From NCBI RefSeq assembly GCF_963678975.1, contig NC_089285.1:11208694-11272693 (forward strand): 64,000 nt of DNA. The letters run 5' to 3'. Origin of the DNA: Dysidea avara (taxonomy: Eukaryota; Porifera; Demospongiae; Dictyoceratida; Dysideidae). Below the pieces are notes generated by a model. The model was not told the origin of the DNA, did no database searches, and worked only from the letters and a program-made list of their open reading frames with translations. Positions 1 to 10,789 of the stretch are shown in pieces (positions within the stretch are counted from its first letter, which is position 1; the number at the start of each line of letters is the position of its first letter). The position numbers and the translations under genes are program-made.

Positions 1-984
1 ACCCATTTCATCAACGTTTAGATTAAACGAAAGGGCTAATGTGGGCTCTTTGGTTATACATCATGTGGATTACTTGCCTCCTTAATGGGTGTCCCAACAA
101 ATGCAAGTCAGGGAAAATAGCAAGTTAGTTGTGATTGAAGATCCTTATCTAGGCATCTGCAAGTGGAACATTATATTTTAAAAATGTAGCTATACTGATT
201 AGAATGGCAGGTCTGGACTTGATTCTGCCCAACAAACCTTCATAAAGACTACAGTTATTAGCTAGTTTCTCTAGCTGATAATTGCAGTAAAACCTTTATC
301 TAGAGTAATACTGTAGAGCACTATGTGAACAGGATATATACCCAACTACATTACTTTCTGCAGATCGATACTCTCTAATAGAACAGTCACTATCTGCAAA
401 TGCTGTAATAGAGCATTCACCAATTTATTATAAATACTGTGCATGAGAACTGAAGAGCAGAATAGGTGGATATATAGCCAACAATCATGGCTGGTATATT
501 TTAGGACATAATGTCTAGACTTGTTATTTTTAAAAAATCACTAGTGTTGTAAACGCTACAAACAATTATTAGTGCCTGAATGTATTGGAATATTATTTAT
601 AAGTTACATCTTAATGTTAAATTACTGCATGCTTGTTGTGACACAAGTAATTTTATATTATTTTCTACCACTCAGTAAATATTCTAATAGAACAGTCACC
701 ATGTGCTCTAATAGAGCAGTCATACTAAATTACTCTAATAGAACAATCAATACCTTGATATCCATGAATGGCAATGCGAGGCAGACTTTGATTAATGCCA
801 ACATACTAGCCAGAATAATGCTAAGCTTTTGTGACTTTTATGAGCTCATGTTCAGGACAATCCCATGCATTAGCTGCATGATGCATGTGAGTGACTATAT
901 ACATATGAACCCAGCTGCAGTATACACATCACTTGACATAATGCTTAATTGTTCTTTAAATAATGTCATATCCTCAATTGTAAA
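1..984. other. Gene-poor AT-rich stretch with a dispersed short motif
   Basis: No credible coding exon is seen. A motif close to CTCTAATAGAACAGTCAC recurs at about 370-412 and three times at 683-748 with small variations, and again near 22215-22336. The long open frame from 572 lacks an ATG at its start and runs through repeat sequence, so it is not called as a gene. Confidence 0.5.
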
Positions 985-1290
985 ATTAATATCCACACAT
1001 GCATGCATGCATATGGTATGGTATGTATATCATACCATGTATGCTAGGTATGTAACTCTTGCATGCATGAATGTGCAAGCAATGCAAGCAATAATAGACA
1101 TGCATGCATGCCTGTGCTATCCATTATATATGTATGCATGGGTATATAGCCTCAGTATATGCAAGGAAAGCATATACTCTATTAAAACAATTAGCTATTA
1201 AGGGTATGTATTGCATACCACACATGCCAAAGATATGCCACTCATCAATATTCATGTGCAAACTATTAGGCATGCATTCATGCATGCTTG
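985..1290. repeat. CATG/GCATGC-rich simple-sequence region
   Basis: Alternating purine-pyrimidine sequence rich in GCATGC and in the palindromic pair GGTATG/CATACC. It makes long stop-free frames that look artificially coding. Confidence 0.5.
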
Positions 1291-1396
1291 TGGTATCATG
1301 CTATGGATGGGTGTGTTGTTTAAGTTTGGAAAACTACAACTATATATTTACTATAATATTTCATACCATTATAAAGTGTGTTACGCACTCCAACTG

Positions 1397-1462
1397 TGGT
1401 ATGTCAGCGTGACATACCATTGGTATGACCCGCTAAAAGTATGAAATGCATACTTTCGCGGG
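1397..1462. repeat. Two adjacent hairpins
   Basis: A perfect 10-bp stem with a 3-nt loop lies at 1397-1419 (TGGTATGTCA/TGACATACCA). An almost perfect stem of about 14 bp follows at 1429-1462 (CCCGCTAAAAGTATG pairing with CATACTTTCGCGGG, one bulge). They probably mark the end of a foldback element. Confidence 0.55.
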
Positions 1463-1619
1463 TGTAATACATACTTCGTTTTTAACAGTGCATGGATAGT
1501 TAAATTACATTCTCCACATCATTAGTTATGATCAAGCAGAAACTGTCAATGATTCTGTATTATATGTCTAAGCCTATGGTTTGACTCCATAATAGTAAGG
1601 CCGAAATGAACACTGCAAA

Positions 1620-1793
1620 TACAGTAGATTGCAAGACGGTTGTCAATCATAAATTTCTTTGCTGGTGATATCACACCATTCGGATACTTCGTAAGAAATT
1701 TGAAATAGGCTTGCCGCCTATCATTGGTTGGTTTTTACATGAGTCCTGTTCAGAATTGCTGTACGACTGACAACCGACTTCCAATCTACTGTA
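1620..1793. repeat. Possible 174-bp MITE at the left end of the Tc1-like element
   Basis: The arms TACAGTAGATTGCAAG and CTTCCAATCTACTGTA are inverted with few mismatches and extend about 30 bp each. This is either a separate MITE or duplicated subterminal sequence of the larger element. Confidence 0.5.
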
Positions 1794-2241
1794 CTCAAGT
1801 ACTTGCTAAGAGATCACATCATTCACGTGATGCATTTGTCATCAAGGAGTGACACAATAGAGACTATAGAGATTGATTGCCATAATTTCTTTGTCGAGAT
1901 ACTAACATTAGCGCTTTCATGCAGTGTGTAAAGCTTGTCAAATGGGTATATTACTACAAGCAGTTCAGTACTCAAGCGTTAATTCTAGATGGTACTTGAA
2001 CAATAAAAAAACTATTATCAGCCCTGCATAAAAGTAATGCTTTCAAAAGTAACCTATGGAAAACACTCTATGGTTAGAAGAGCTATATACTTAAGCCTGA
2101 TTCTGTTTGGAGGACAGTTTGTTGTTGCTGGAACAAGGAATTGAGTTTTGTGTGTTAACTATTCTGTTAATCTTTCACAAGTTTAATTGTTTGTATACTT
2201 TAGTGTGTAAAGTTCATAGTGTTTGATTTGCTTTCTTTTAG

Positions 2242-2590
2242 ATCGACGACTGACCCACCCAATATTCCTGCTTTTACTGGTAACAGAGTACGCAAATCAA
2301 AGCCGATAGAAGCTCTAACATCTGCAATTACACATATGGCACAGGTGTTTATTTCTAATGCTACTACACCTACTACTACTACTGTTAGTGCTGGGACTAT
2401 GAGTGCTGGAAGCGACACAAATACGCTTACAGGGATTTCACCAGCCAAACTGGCAGGTCTGAGGAGCAGCTACTTGGTACAGTTAAAGGATCTTCACTCT
2501 CTATATGAAAGTGGAGCTATTTCTGAAACTGAATTTCAAGAGCAGAAGGCTCCAATCTTGGATCACCTGAAGCGACTTGTACCAGAGTAA
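2242..2590 (+). CDS. Terminal exon of an unrecognised protein with SHOCT-like tail
   Basis: An acceptor-like CTTTCTTTTAG ends at 2241 and the frame stays open to a TAA at 2588-2590, with AATAAA at 2624-2629. No ATG is available at the start of the frame (it opens on GTG), so I treat it as the last exon. The product has a Thr/Ser-rich middle and a helical tail of about 35 residues containing LYESGAISETEFQEQK, which resembles the SHOCT short C-terminal domain pattern (Gly, then Ile-Ser/Thr-x-x-Glu-Phe). Function unknown. It converges on the transposase, whose stop lies 66 bp downstream on the other strand, and both lie inside the same TIR-bounded unit. It may be a second gene of the transposon or a captured exon. 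Confidence 0.5.
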
Positions 2591-2623
2591 CATGATGCCA
2601 ACTACAGTGTATTATTGGTTTAA

Positions 2624-2629
2624 AATAAA
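2624..2629 (+). promoter_or_regulatory. Polyadenylation signal AATAAA
   Basis: Perfect hexamer 34 bp after the stop of the plus-strand exon. Confidence 0.5.
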
Positions 2630-2656
2630 AGATGTGATTAAAACCCTGTATGTTAA

Positions 2657-3647
2657 TTAGACAATGTAACCTGCATGTTCAATGTAGCTTAGACAGTTAT
2701 CAACACTAACTGAGTGGTATGCTGATAGTATAGCAGTTTTGGGTGATACAGCAGAGGTGTCATTTGCTTCCAGATAATGTTTAACTTCAGCAAACACCTC
2801 TTCTATAGGGTTCAGATCTGGAGAATACGCTGGCAAAAATTTTACAAGGGCTCCAACAGCTGTGAGAAGTTCGAACACTGGATCGATGTGGTGTATAGAA
2901 GCGTTGTCCATTACTACAATTGAATTGGGGTTTGTACCATTGAACGGCATAAGTAGTGGGAGCATACACCAACGAACAAAGTCCAAGAACACATCACCAT
3001 CTACTGAACTTTCTGTAATGTATACATCCTCTACTCCATTTGTAGTAAGTACAGCTATGGAAGTGTAGCGTTTTCCACGTAGTGTGAGGGTGTAGTTTCT
3101 AGGGGGTTGTCCACGAACTCCATATCCATATTTTCTAAGGTGGTTCCTCTTGTCAAATCCGCTTTCATCTATCCATAGCATGAAGGATGGATCAAAAGCA
3201 GACATTTCAGCAATGAACTCTGCTCTTAAATTATCAGAACGTAAGGATGAAGTGATTTTTATCCACTGCCTACTGAAACCAAGGCAATGCAATGCCCTGC
3301 AGATAGTGGAGACGTGAACAATACGACCAGTATAATCAGCTAGCATTTGCTGTACTTCTTTGAGATAAATTCCAGGCTTAGAGGAAACGAGACTTATAAG
3401 GTACAGCTCTTCAAATTCACATAATACATGCAAACTCTGGACCATTTCTTTTCTCCATAGGCCGTACATCACCAGTTACGCGAAAGCGTTCAGCAAATCT
3501 GTACACCGACCTCTCACTGATCTGGAAGATTCTGGCAACCTGGCTTGTGGTAAAATTTAAAATAACGTTGAGCCAAACTATCCTCCACCTCAAGTCAGTG
3601 GAATATGCTTTTGGCATATCTATCCGGGCCAACTTCTTACTGTACAC
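2657..3647 (-). pseudogene. Tc1-like DD34E transposase, frameshifted
   Basis: Cut-and-paste transposase of the Tc1/mariner (DDE_3) superfamily. The N-terminal part (3647-3417) holds a helix-turn-helix with TSQVARIFQISERSVYRF. The catalytic part (3472-2657) has D102 in IDESGFD, D189 in VVMDN and E224 in SPDLNPIEE, giving 34 residues between the second D and the E. The two parts are in different frames and overlap at 3417-3472, so one indel separates the DNA-binding and catalytic regions; an intron is less likely because homologous sequence runs up to the shift. All three catalytic residues are intact, suggesting recent inactivation or an assembly indel. Confidence 0.85.
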
Positions 3648-3760
3648 AATTTACGCGCGCAGTGTTTAAACTTGCATGTGTAAAAATTGATTTCATTGGC
3701 TAAAGCTTACGTAATGCAAGCTTATTTTTTGGACTGTCAACCGACTTGCAAAATACTGTA

Positions 3761-5500
3761 TCTATATAGCTAACTACCAGTGATACAGAAAGTTGAGGTA
3801 TGAAAATAAGCCTATAGCTATATATAGCCATATTGACCCGCATGCCGATTTCTGATGAAAAAAAACAACAGAATATCACAAAAATTAATAATGGCCTAAT
3901 AAGTCTACTCAATATTTTAAATTATTTTTCTCTAAATCTGATAAAGCAATCAAGTATGATAATTGAAAATTTCCCCTTATGTATGTTAACTTGTGATCAA
4001 CCTCACAAAGAAGAAGCAAGCTAAGTGTATAAGCCCTAAAGGTAGTCATATATAAGCTGGTTGCTGGGGACTCGCTAAATATGGTGGAAGCATGAAAATA
4101 TTGAGATATTGAGGTATTTAATTGACAGGTTCACTTGCAGGTTACACACTGAAATGAGCTCATAAATGCTTACTAAGCTGTGCCACGCTTTAAGGCATTG
4201 TAGTAGTACACATGTACACAGTTCATTCTAAATGCAAGAACTGTCATAATTATGGTATACATTCGGCAGTTTTTAAAAGTTAAATTATTTCATAACAGTG
4301 GTCAGTCAATCATGGACTCATATATAGCTTGTGGGGAGAAAATTGTAAAAGGCTGAAAGACTATTGCTAAAGAAATTGTTACTGAGAAAGCATGGCACTA
4401 TTCAAGCTATTTCAGGGGCTAAAAAAGAGGCTAGTTGTGGCTAAAAAGCTAGTTGTAAATGACTTTTGGCTAGTTGTAAATAGTGATTTGGCTAGTTGTA
4501 AAAGTCAGACCAAAAATAGCAAGCTGTGTTAAAGTCAAAAATTACATACATGTGCTGTGTATTTTTAGCTACAGGGATTTGACTAAAATTACCTCAAGAT
4601 CCAGTCTTGAGATAGCCATTTTCAAAACTTTCCACTTGTGGTCCAATAAATTGCGACTTATAGTTATGGTCATTAATTTTCCCAGTCCACTACTGATATA
4701 AAATCATAGCCTTAAAATCTTATAAAACAGTAGTTTGACCTAAAGAATTGGCTTGTATATGTCACTGTAAATTTGTTTGCTATTTCCTAGTTTCAGGTCT
4801 CAGTCACTTATCTCAAATTGCTTCCAGATTTGATCTTGCCACAATTATGTTTCAACTAGGTAAATATGCTTCCACACTTCCCTGAAATCCCTTTAATCAT
4901 TCCCTTCACTGAATCATAATTGTAGTGCATATTTCAGGTCATTGATTGCCTTGGCTTTTACACATACAATGCAATAGGACGGTACGTAGGAGTCTTTGGT
5001 TTGCACACTAAATTAGCGAAATTAACTAGTCTCGATTATAAAACCTTGGATTATTTTCAGTGTACAGCTAGAGTGATACAATGAACATTATAACATTCAT
5101 TTGTTTAACAGGGGAACTGGTATTAAATTGTGAATTTTTTTACAAAATTATGCACAACAGCCACTGTATGTGCACATCTGATATTGGGTGCGATCAGCTA
5201 ATTGAAAGGGAATAATTATACAAAGTATAATGTACAATTTTAGTACACAGTTAGTGACCCTATATATTGTACTGTCATTTGAGCAGGCATTCATCATCAG
5301 GTGCAGTGGTAATCCCAACACAATTCCTAATGTAATTTGAATGTATATGATATTACAAATAAATTCTTATTATCCTTACCAGTGATACCACAGATTACAT
5401 TTTTCACAGCAAATCATGTCAACATTTGCACAGACAAAAGTGCAAGCATTACAAAACCACTCTATCCTTTTCCTATGAACTACACGAGTGCATATAACAG
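3761..5500. other. Gene-poor stretch with GCTAGTTGTAAA repeats
   Basis: No coding exon is supported. Between about 4425 and 4505 the motif GCTAGTTGTAAA (and GGCTAGTTGTGG) recurs four times in a short imperfect tandem array. Confidence 0.4.
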
Positions 5501-5535
5501 TCAACACAAGAAGTGATAAGCAGGCTGATAGTTAC

Positions 5536-5703
5536 CTATCATTTCCAGATGTTGCCAAGCTTCGACTGAACACAAAGATTTCAACAATACTAATCCAGCA
5601 CAATGGTCAATGATATAGTCTGGTATATAAGTCTTCAGATCTTGCAGCTGAATTTCATTGATATCTTTAGTTGGCTTTTTATTTAAGATCAACTCTAGGA
5701 CAT
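5536..5703 (-). CDS. Possible internal exon, product not recognised
   Basis: The minus strand has an acceptor CTTACAG at 5710-5704, an open frame of 56 codons and a donor GTAACT at 5535. The product contains QLQDLKTYIPDYIIDHCAGL and AWQHLEMI. Composition is protein-like (balanced charge, no simple repeats) but I do not recognise a domain. Neighbouring exons were not identified. It could be host or mobile-element derived. Confidence 0.35.
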
Positions 5704-6181
5704 CTGTAAGACACACACGGTTGACTATTTGTGTTGTATGCATATTATACCCACCCTCACATTTATGTGTATACAAATCCACAAAGCTATACAACCACCA
5801 TTATTGTATGCGTATTATTGAACACTATGTATACACACATGGGTTTTGTTATGTACATACATGCATCTACAGTAGTTTGTCTTCACTGAAGAGTACAAGT
5901 AACAGTTCACAAGTGGGCTAACTATAATATAGGAGGCAAAGTATCAAATAATCATGGTTGCATATGTATACAACAGTGAGTTCACTGAGTTGTCAGTACT
6001 GATTGCATCCATGCATATACTATAATATTGCATGGTTTAGAAGGAATTAACAGGCTTCGTTGATCATAGATATCATTTGTATAATCACATATCACAATAA
6101 TTATTATCATTGATATCAATAACATCATTGATATGTGATACTGACCCCTTCTGAAATATAAATAATGCTATTTACAAAAAA

Positions 6182-6908
6182 TTATATTACATTCTCATCC
6201 TGCTTGCATTTTTCTTCTGATGTCATCTCACTATTGACAAATAAAGACTGTTGTATTAACATTTTCTTAATTGAACTGGGTTTAGCTAGTTTAACAGTAG
6301 ACTTCCTGGGACGTTTGCGTTGTGAATGAAATGGATTTTGTGGGATAATTTGTGACCGGGCCTGCGAAAACAGGGCATGTGGGAACAAACTACACCCCAT
6401 CACACTATAGGTTATATTTCAGTGTAGAAACAGAATATTTGCATTCTGTAACTTGCATCATAAAGCCAAATAAATGCTTACTAAGGACTGAAACTTTCAT
6501 TGCCATAGCATAATGGTATAAAAAGTTAAGAGTCAAAGACGTTTGAAAAAGTAGGCAAAAATCATGTGCCCACATGCCCTATTTTCGCAGGCCCAGTCAC
6601 ATTTTTGCTGTTACTGGAGTATTATTGATGTAGTGCATAGTAGTTGGAGATTTCATATAAATAATATTAATAGCTCTGCAAACATAGTTATTAACGGTCT
6701 TCAATATGTTAGTATCATTGCAATGTGATGCAAGTGACTGTAAAGTGGCAATATTCTTATGAGCATGTGATGCTGATGATGAAGTCTGATGTGTCAGAGA
6801 AGTCATTTCTTGTAATATTTTTGTGGTCTCATTCTGCTTCAGTTGTGCATCACTTGTGATAGTATGAGAGGTATTGTGTACATTATACATATTATACATA
6901 TACATCAT
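6182..6908 (-). pseudogene. Unrecognised coding frame split by a MITE
   Basis: Two minus-strand frames flank the MITE at 6351-6601. The upstream one (6908-6602) is Ser/Thr/Asn-rich with QLKQNETTKILQEMTSL, perhaps a short coiled coil. The downstream one (6350-6182) is basic with SQRKRPRKSTVKLAKPSSIK and ends in TAA. The upstream frame hits its TGA inside the MITE terminus. Removing the MITE plus one target-site copy (253 bp) puts both frames in register, so this was probably one exon before insertion. Function unknown. Its 5' end overlaps a 62-bp tandem duplication. Confidence 0.45.
6351..6601. mobile_element. MITE family member 1 (TGTGACTGGGCCTGCG termini)
   Basis: Terminal inverted repeats of about 37 bp start TGTGACYGGGCCTGCGAAAA at 6351 and end in the inverted copy at 6601. 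A 4-bp duplication (ATTT on plus, if the outer base belongs to the target) flanks it. The body shares about 150 bp with the partial copy at 17299-17451. Confidence 0.75.
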
Positions 6909-6968
6909 CGATCACTTGTGATAGTATGAGAGGTATTGTGTACATTATACATATACATCACTTGTGAT
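6847..6968. repeat. 62-bp tandem duplication
   Basis: The unit ATCACTTGTGATAGTATGAG and its continuation occur twice, starting near 6849 and 6911, followed by a third partial start (CATCACTTGTGAT). Confidence 0.8.
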
Positions 6969-7061
6969 CTTCTGCCAACAACTTTGTATCAAAAGAACTA
7001 GTGATGAATTTAGGTAATGAAACTGTAAAGCTCAATTCATGTTTATTCTTGATATTTACAG

Positions 7062-7433
7062 TTTCTGCTGCTGGTCCAGCAGCGCATCCAATTGATAGAG
7101 AGAAGAAAGATTTGGTTGTTGTTGACAAAACGAAGCTGTTAGATCCTATGACTGTCGTTTCAAATCATGGTAAACTGCAATGTTTTTGGTAAAATTTCAC
7201 GCCTAGCTGTAAAGTTAGCTAAAGAAGCTTATTTCGGCCCTGAAGTTATGAAAAACTGTACCATCAAAGGCAAGTTCAATGCTTTGCCACAAGAGGAATT
7301 ATCAGAGCTTAAACAGTTTTTAGAAAACCTTTGTATTCCTCGTTTATGTAGTTCCAAAATAGTATTTGAGTCATTATGGAAGACCTGCTGTAAAAGCATA
7401 GGACAGGCCTGCAAACAACTAAGAAATCCATGA
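7062..7433 (+). pseudogene. BEN-like domain terminal exon with one-base frameshift
   Basis: An acceptor GATATTTACAG ends at 7061. The exon reads through VDKTKLLDPMTVVSNHGKLQ, then a run of five T at about 7182-7187 shifts the frame and the sequence continues KISRLAVKLAKEAYFG, a Cys-rich middle and CKSIGQACKQLRNP before a TGA. The second part has the helical layout of BEN domains (a start like KLAxxLxxxxFG, then a basic Gly region, a Leu-rich helix and a terminal Arg/Lys helix). BEN proteins bind DNA or act in chromatin and also occur in transposons and viruses. The shift at a homopolymer could be an assembly error. Family assignment is by pattern only. Confidence 0.5.
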
Positions 7434-7583
7434 TATTAGAGTACAAGAAACATTAACTACTGTATTATAATTATCTATTCGTTATTATCCTGGAACACAG
7501 TTGTACATGTTTTATTGTTGACTAATTATAATGTTACACTTTCTATAATGTATTGTTCAGTTTTGTATGTCAATGACAGATGG

Positions 7584-7818
7584 CATGACGCCTGCAAATA
7601 CAGGGCATGTGAGAACATAAAATTTGTACGTTTTCAAACTTTGATGGTTTATTTCATCACACTAAAGCCACCAGTTTTCAAACACATTTTCACATTTGTT
7701 TTGTTTTATAATACAGGTTACAGAATCCAGATATTTCATCCTAGTGTTGAGATATAACCCATTATGTGACCAGATGTAGGTTGTGCCCACATGTCCTATT
7801 TTTGCAGGTCCAGTCACT
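7584..7818. mobile_element. MITE family member 2
   Basis: The degenerate left end (CATGACGCCTGCAAATACAG) and right end (CTATTTTTGCAGGTCCAGTC) match the termini of the MITE at 6351-6601. It is about 235 bp long. Confidence 0.65.
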
Positions 7819-7829
7819 TATTGACCATT

Positions 7830-9800
7830 CGTGCATTGCTTAATGTATTGGTTGTACAATAACATTATCTCCTGCTTTGACTATTCAATTAATTTAACCA
7901 TACGTTCAAAAATGCATGTTTGATTGCCATTGTATATCATACATAGCTTTTTAAATATTGGTAGTTCTTCCCATGTACTTTGACTCTGATTCCAGACCAC
8001 ATTTGTTGAAGATTTCTTGTGACAGCTGCAATATTATGTAGTCATTGTATGTCACTACAAGTCATAGTTACAGAGGTTTTAATAGTTCTTATGCAACAAC
8101 AATAACAAGTGAAATCATGTGCACAAGATTTCAACCAATCAAATCAATTCATTTTTTGAACTTCAAACTAATTACCACAAGTGACTTCTGCTTTAAAGTT
8201 GTTGATGCACAAGAATTGTTAGAACCTCTGTATGAATATTGCACTCTATATACCTGTCACATCTTTGTCTTACCACATAAGCAATGGTGACTTCCATTGC
8301 AGTTGTACATGTTCAATCCAGACCAGCATATATGCATGTCACATGACTTGGAGGTAATTCTTGAGTCTCACATATGGAAACTGGTGAGTAGGATTCAAGA
8401 ATGGAGATAAATACTTTAGTTTCACCTTCTCAAAAATTCTTGAATCCTTTTGAGGTGACTGTATCTTCTATCAGGCTCTGGGTTGTCCAACCACATGACA
8501 AAAAAATATTAGTATGTAGCTAGTTGCTAAGGCTAAAAGCTGCTGATGATTTTAGCTACGCCAAAATGTGTAGAAATATCAATAGGTATTCAGCTGAAGC
8601 TTGCCACAGCTGATAAGTAGGGTAAATAGCTCTGCTTCAATTGTAGTTTCTTCATTCTGATGAGTTGCTATTATCCAAGTCTCCTAGTACAGTATTCCAA
8701 ATTCTCTTGCAAAGTAACAAATTATTTTCACTTCACAGAGTTCAAGTTGCCCTCAACTATGCATGATAATACAGCAAAGAAGTATATAAGAAGTATATAG
8801 ACTATGTATGTTACATGTGACATTCTAAAGCCTGGTTACAATTTCATGTATAATTAAATATAATTTCATCTTAATAATTCCTTAGGAGATGCGTTATTCT
8901 TTTTAAAGACACTTATAAATAGGTTACCTTTCACAAGTGTGCAAACATGTACACTGTTAAAAAGGAGTAACCATTATTTCATGCCCTAGGGGAGTTCCAG
9001 TGTAGGGAGGATTTAACAACCCTGAATTTTAGTGGAGAGTAAGTAACACCATAAAATAGTAACAGCAATACTTTCCTTTACTCTATGTAATATGATGCTA
9101 TCCCACCATAAACAGCTGGTAATTAAATCTCAAAAGGTGTACAATGAATGCAAAGATGTACATACAATTGCAAAAGGCTATAAACAGTATCCCTATAGTC
9201 TTTGCCAGCATATCATGGCTTGTAAAAATGAGCAGCCATGTGACTGTTTTTCAACTGCTGCATCCCTCATTGTTGACTATAATTTTGTTTCCAACTGTGC
9301 ACATCTTTGATGAAAATGACAGTCTAATCTGATGTATAAATAGCATCACAATAAATGACCGTTGTGTAGTTGGTTACTTGTATCAACCGAAGCATCATAG
9401 CATGTCACAAATAGCTGAGCAAATATCACATCACTGATATTGTTGCCAACTGGTATAACTTTGTTTCCAACTGTTGTAAATGGTAGAGCAATAAAGAAAT
9501 GTATGGTTAGTTACCTGTATCCACTGAAAGTACATCCCATACAGTTTTTGTCAATGCTGTTACAGTAATTGTTTTGAATTCCCCCAATGCCAGCATCATT
9601 GGTAACTAGTTGCAATCAACAACAGTATCGCTCATTATACCAGTAAAGCTATATTCACTTTGTAGTCAAAGTTAACTGATTTCTTGTGGCACCAGCAACA
9701 TTTTTTCTACTAATCACATAGTGGTTTAATTTGCCATACATTAGTCCCAATAGTAGGAGTGCAATTAATCCCAAATCGCACGGCCTTGTTTCTGTAATTG
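7830..9800. other. No supported gene
   Basis: Open frames here are short and lack coding character. A weak degenerate repeat links about 9240-9400 with 9430-9570 (TTTGTTTCCAACTGTGCACA versus TTTGTTTCCAACTGTTGTAA). Confidence 0.4.
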
Positions 9801-9810
9801 CACTGTAAAG

Positions 9811-9996
9811 TAGCCAATAAAATAGCAGAATAACAGAAGCCTTTTAAGTGCAACAAGAAAGTGATATAATGAATAGCCAATCAAATAAGCTGACAATAGA
9901 AGCCTTTTAAGTGCAACATATGTAGACATTTTGAATAGCCAATCAGAATTGCTGACACGTGAAGCCTTTTAAGTGCAACAACAAATGATGTAATAC
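9811..9996. repeat. Three-copy tandem repeat of about 62 bp
   Basis: The block GAAGCCTTTTAAGTGCAACA occurs three times at about 62-bp spacing, each followed by AATAGCCAATCA or a variant. Confidence 0.7.
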
Positions 9997-10094
9997 AAAG
10001 ATGGATGATGCAATCACCTGGTAGAAGTGAATGGCCACATAGAACTGGATAGGTGTGTACTACAAACCACGAAGGGTGGTCACTATGTGATTAG

Positions 10095-10237
10095 TAGGCA
10101 ATCACACGCATTTTCGTGCAATTATGGAATAATTGTACTCGTAACAGCCAAAATTGCACTCGGCTTCGCCTCGTGCAATTTTGACTGTTACTCATACAAT
10201 TATTCCCTAATTGCACTCAAATGTGTGTGATTACCTA
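10095..10237. mobile_element. 143-bp foldback element
   Basis: The left arm starts TAGGCAATCACACGCATTTT and the right arm ends with the inverted TGTGTGTGATTACCTA. The arms of about 70 bp pair almost throughout, closing on GGCTTCGCC. TA lies at both tips, consistent with a Tc1/mariner-type or palindromic MITE. Confidence 0.7.
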
Positions 10238-10439
10238 TACAAATTGATGACCAGTCACTGTATGGTAATGCACTCAACTTTAAAAAAAATAATTTTCAGT
10301 GACATTGATTATCTGTGCTAGCACACTTACATAAAGTTCTCACGCTTTAAGAAGTTGGCTAGTAGTAGCTGGCTTTAGTTTCTTTTTTTTCAAGTCTACA
10401 GAAAGTGATAGTACTTGTGATAGTAGTACTTCCTGCTGG

Positions 10440-10725
10440 GAACACCCAACGCTGCACTGGGTAATAATAAACTATCAATCATCATTATGATCAATCTAAA
10501 GTCCGTAAAATGATTATGATTATATTATATTGGATAGACAGCAATGTGCTGATATACATCCAATAATATAAATTGACTTATAAATGTTGGTCCAGGAGTT
10601 CGTCATAACTAGATGGTGGCAGCTCATTCCATTCTTTAGTAGTTCTGTAAAAAAAGAATTCTTGATAATGTTGGGTGTGTGATGGTGGTAATATAAAATG
10701 TAGTTGGTGGAATTGTCTGGTGGTG
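10440..10725 (-). mobile_element. LINE 3' fragment (reverse transcriptase C-terminus)
   Basis: The minus strand encodes a histidine-rich YYHHHTPNIIKNSFF and, one base shifted, YRTTKEWNELPP followed by a TAA at 10580-10578. The KEWNxLP motif is characteristic of the extreme C-terminus of animal non-LTR reverse transcriptases. The shift lies in a run of T. Only the last 60 or so codons and the 3' UTR are present. Confidence 0.65.
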
Positions 10726-10789
10726 GAGGTCTGTGGCAAAAAGTATTGTGGCATTTGTATGGCTGGCTCTTGATGGTGAACAATTCTAA

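Larger units (their letters stand above)
1620..3760 (-). mobile_element. Tc1/mariner-like element bounded by inverted repeats
   Basis: The left end (1620 onward) starts TACAGTA and continues TTGCAAGACGGTTG. The right end (about 3725-3760) is its inverted counterpart, CAACCGACTTGCAA followed by TACTGTA. Both ends carry TA, the expected Tc1/mariner target. A third, inverted copy of the terminal repeat ends at 1793, so 1620-1793 could itself be a 174-bp MITE. Between the ends lie a minus-strand DD34E transposase and a plus-strand exon of unknown function. Boundaries are inferred by eye. Confidence 0.5.

Noticed and set aside
572-1201. A 209-codon open frame
   Set aside because: It opens on GTG, runs through CATG-rich simple sequence and the dispersed motif, and has no domain; long only because of repeat composition.
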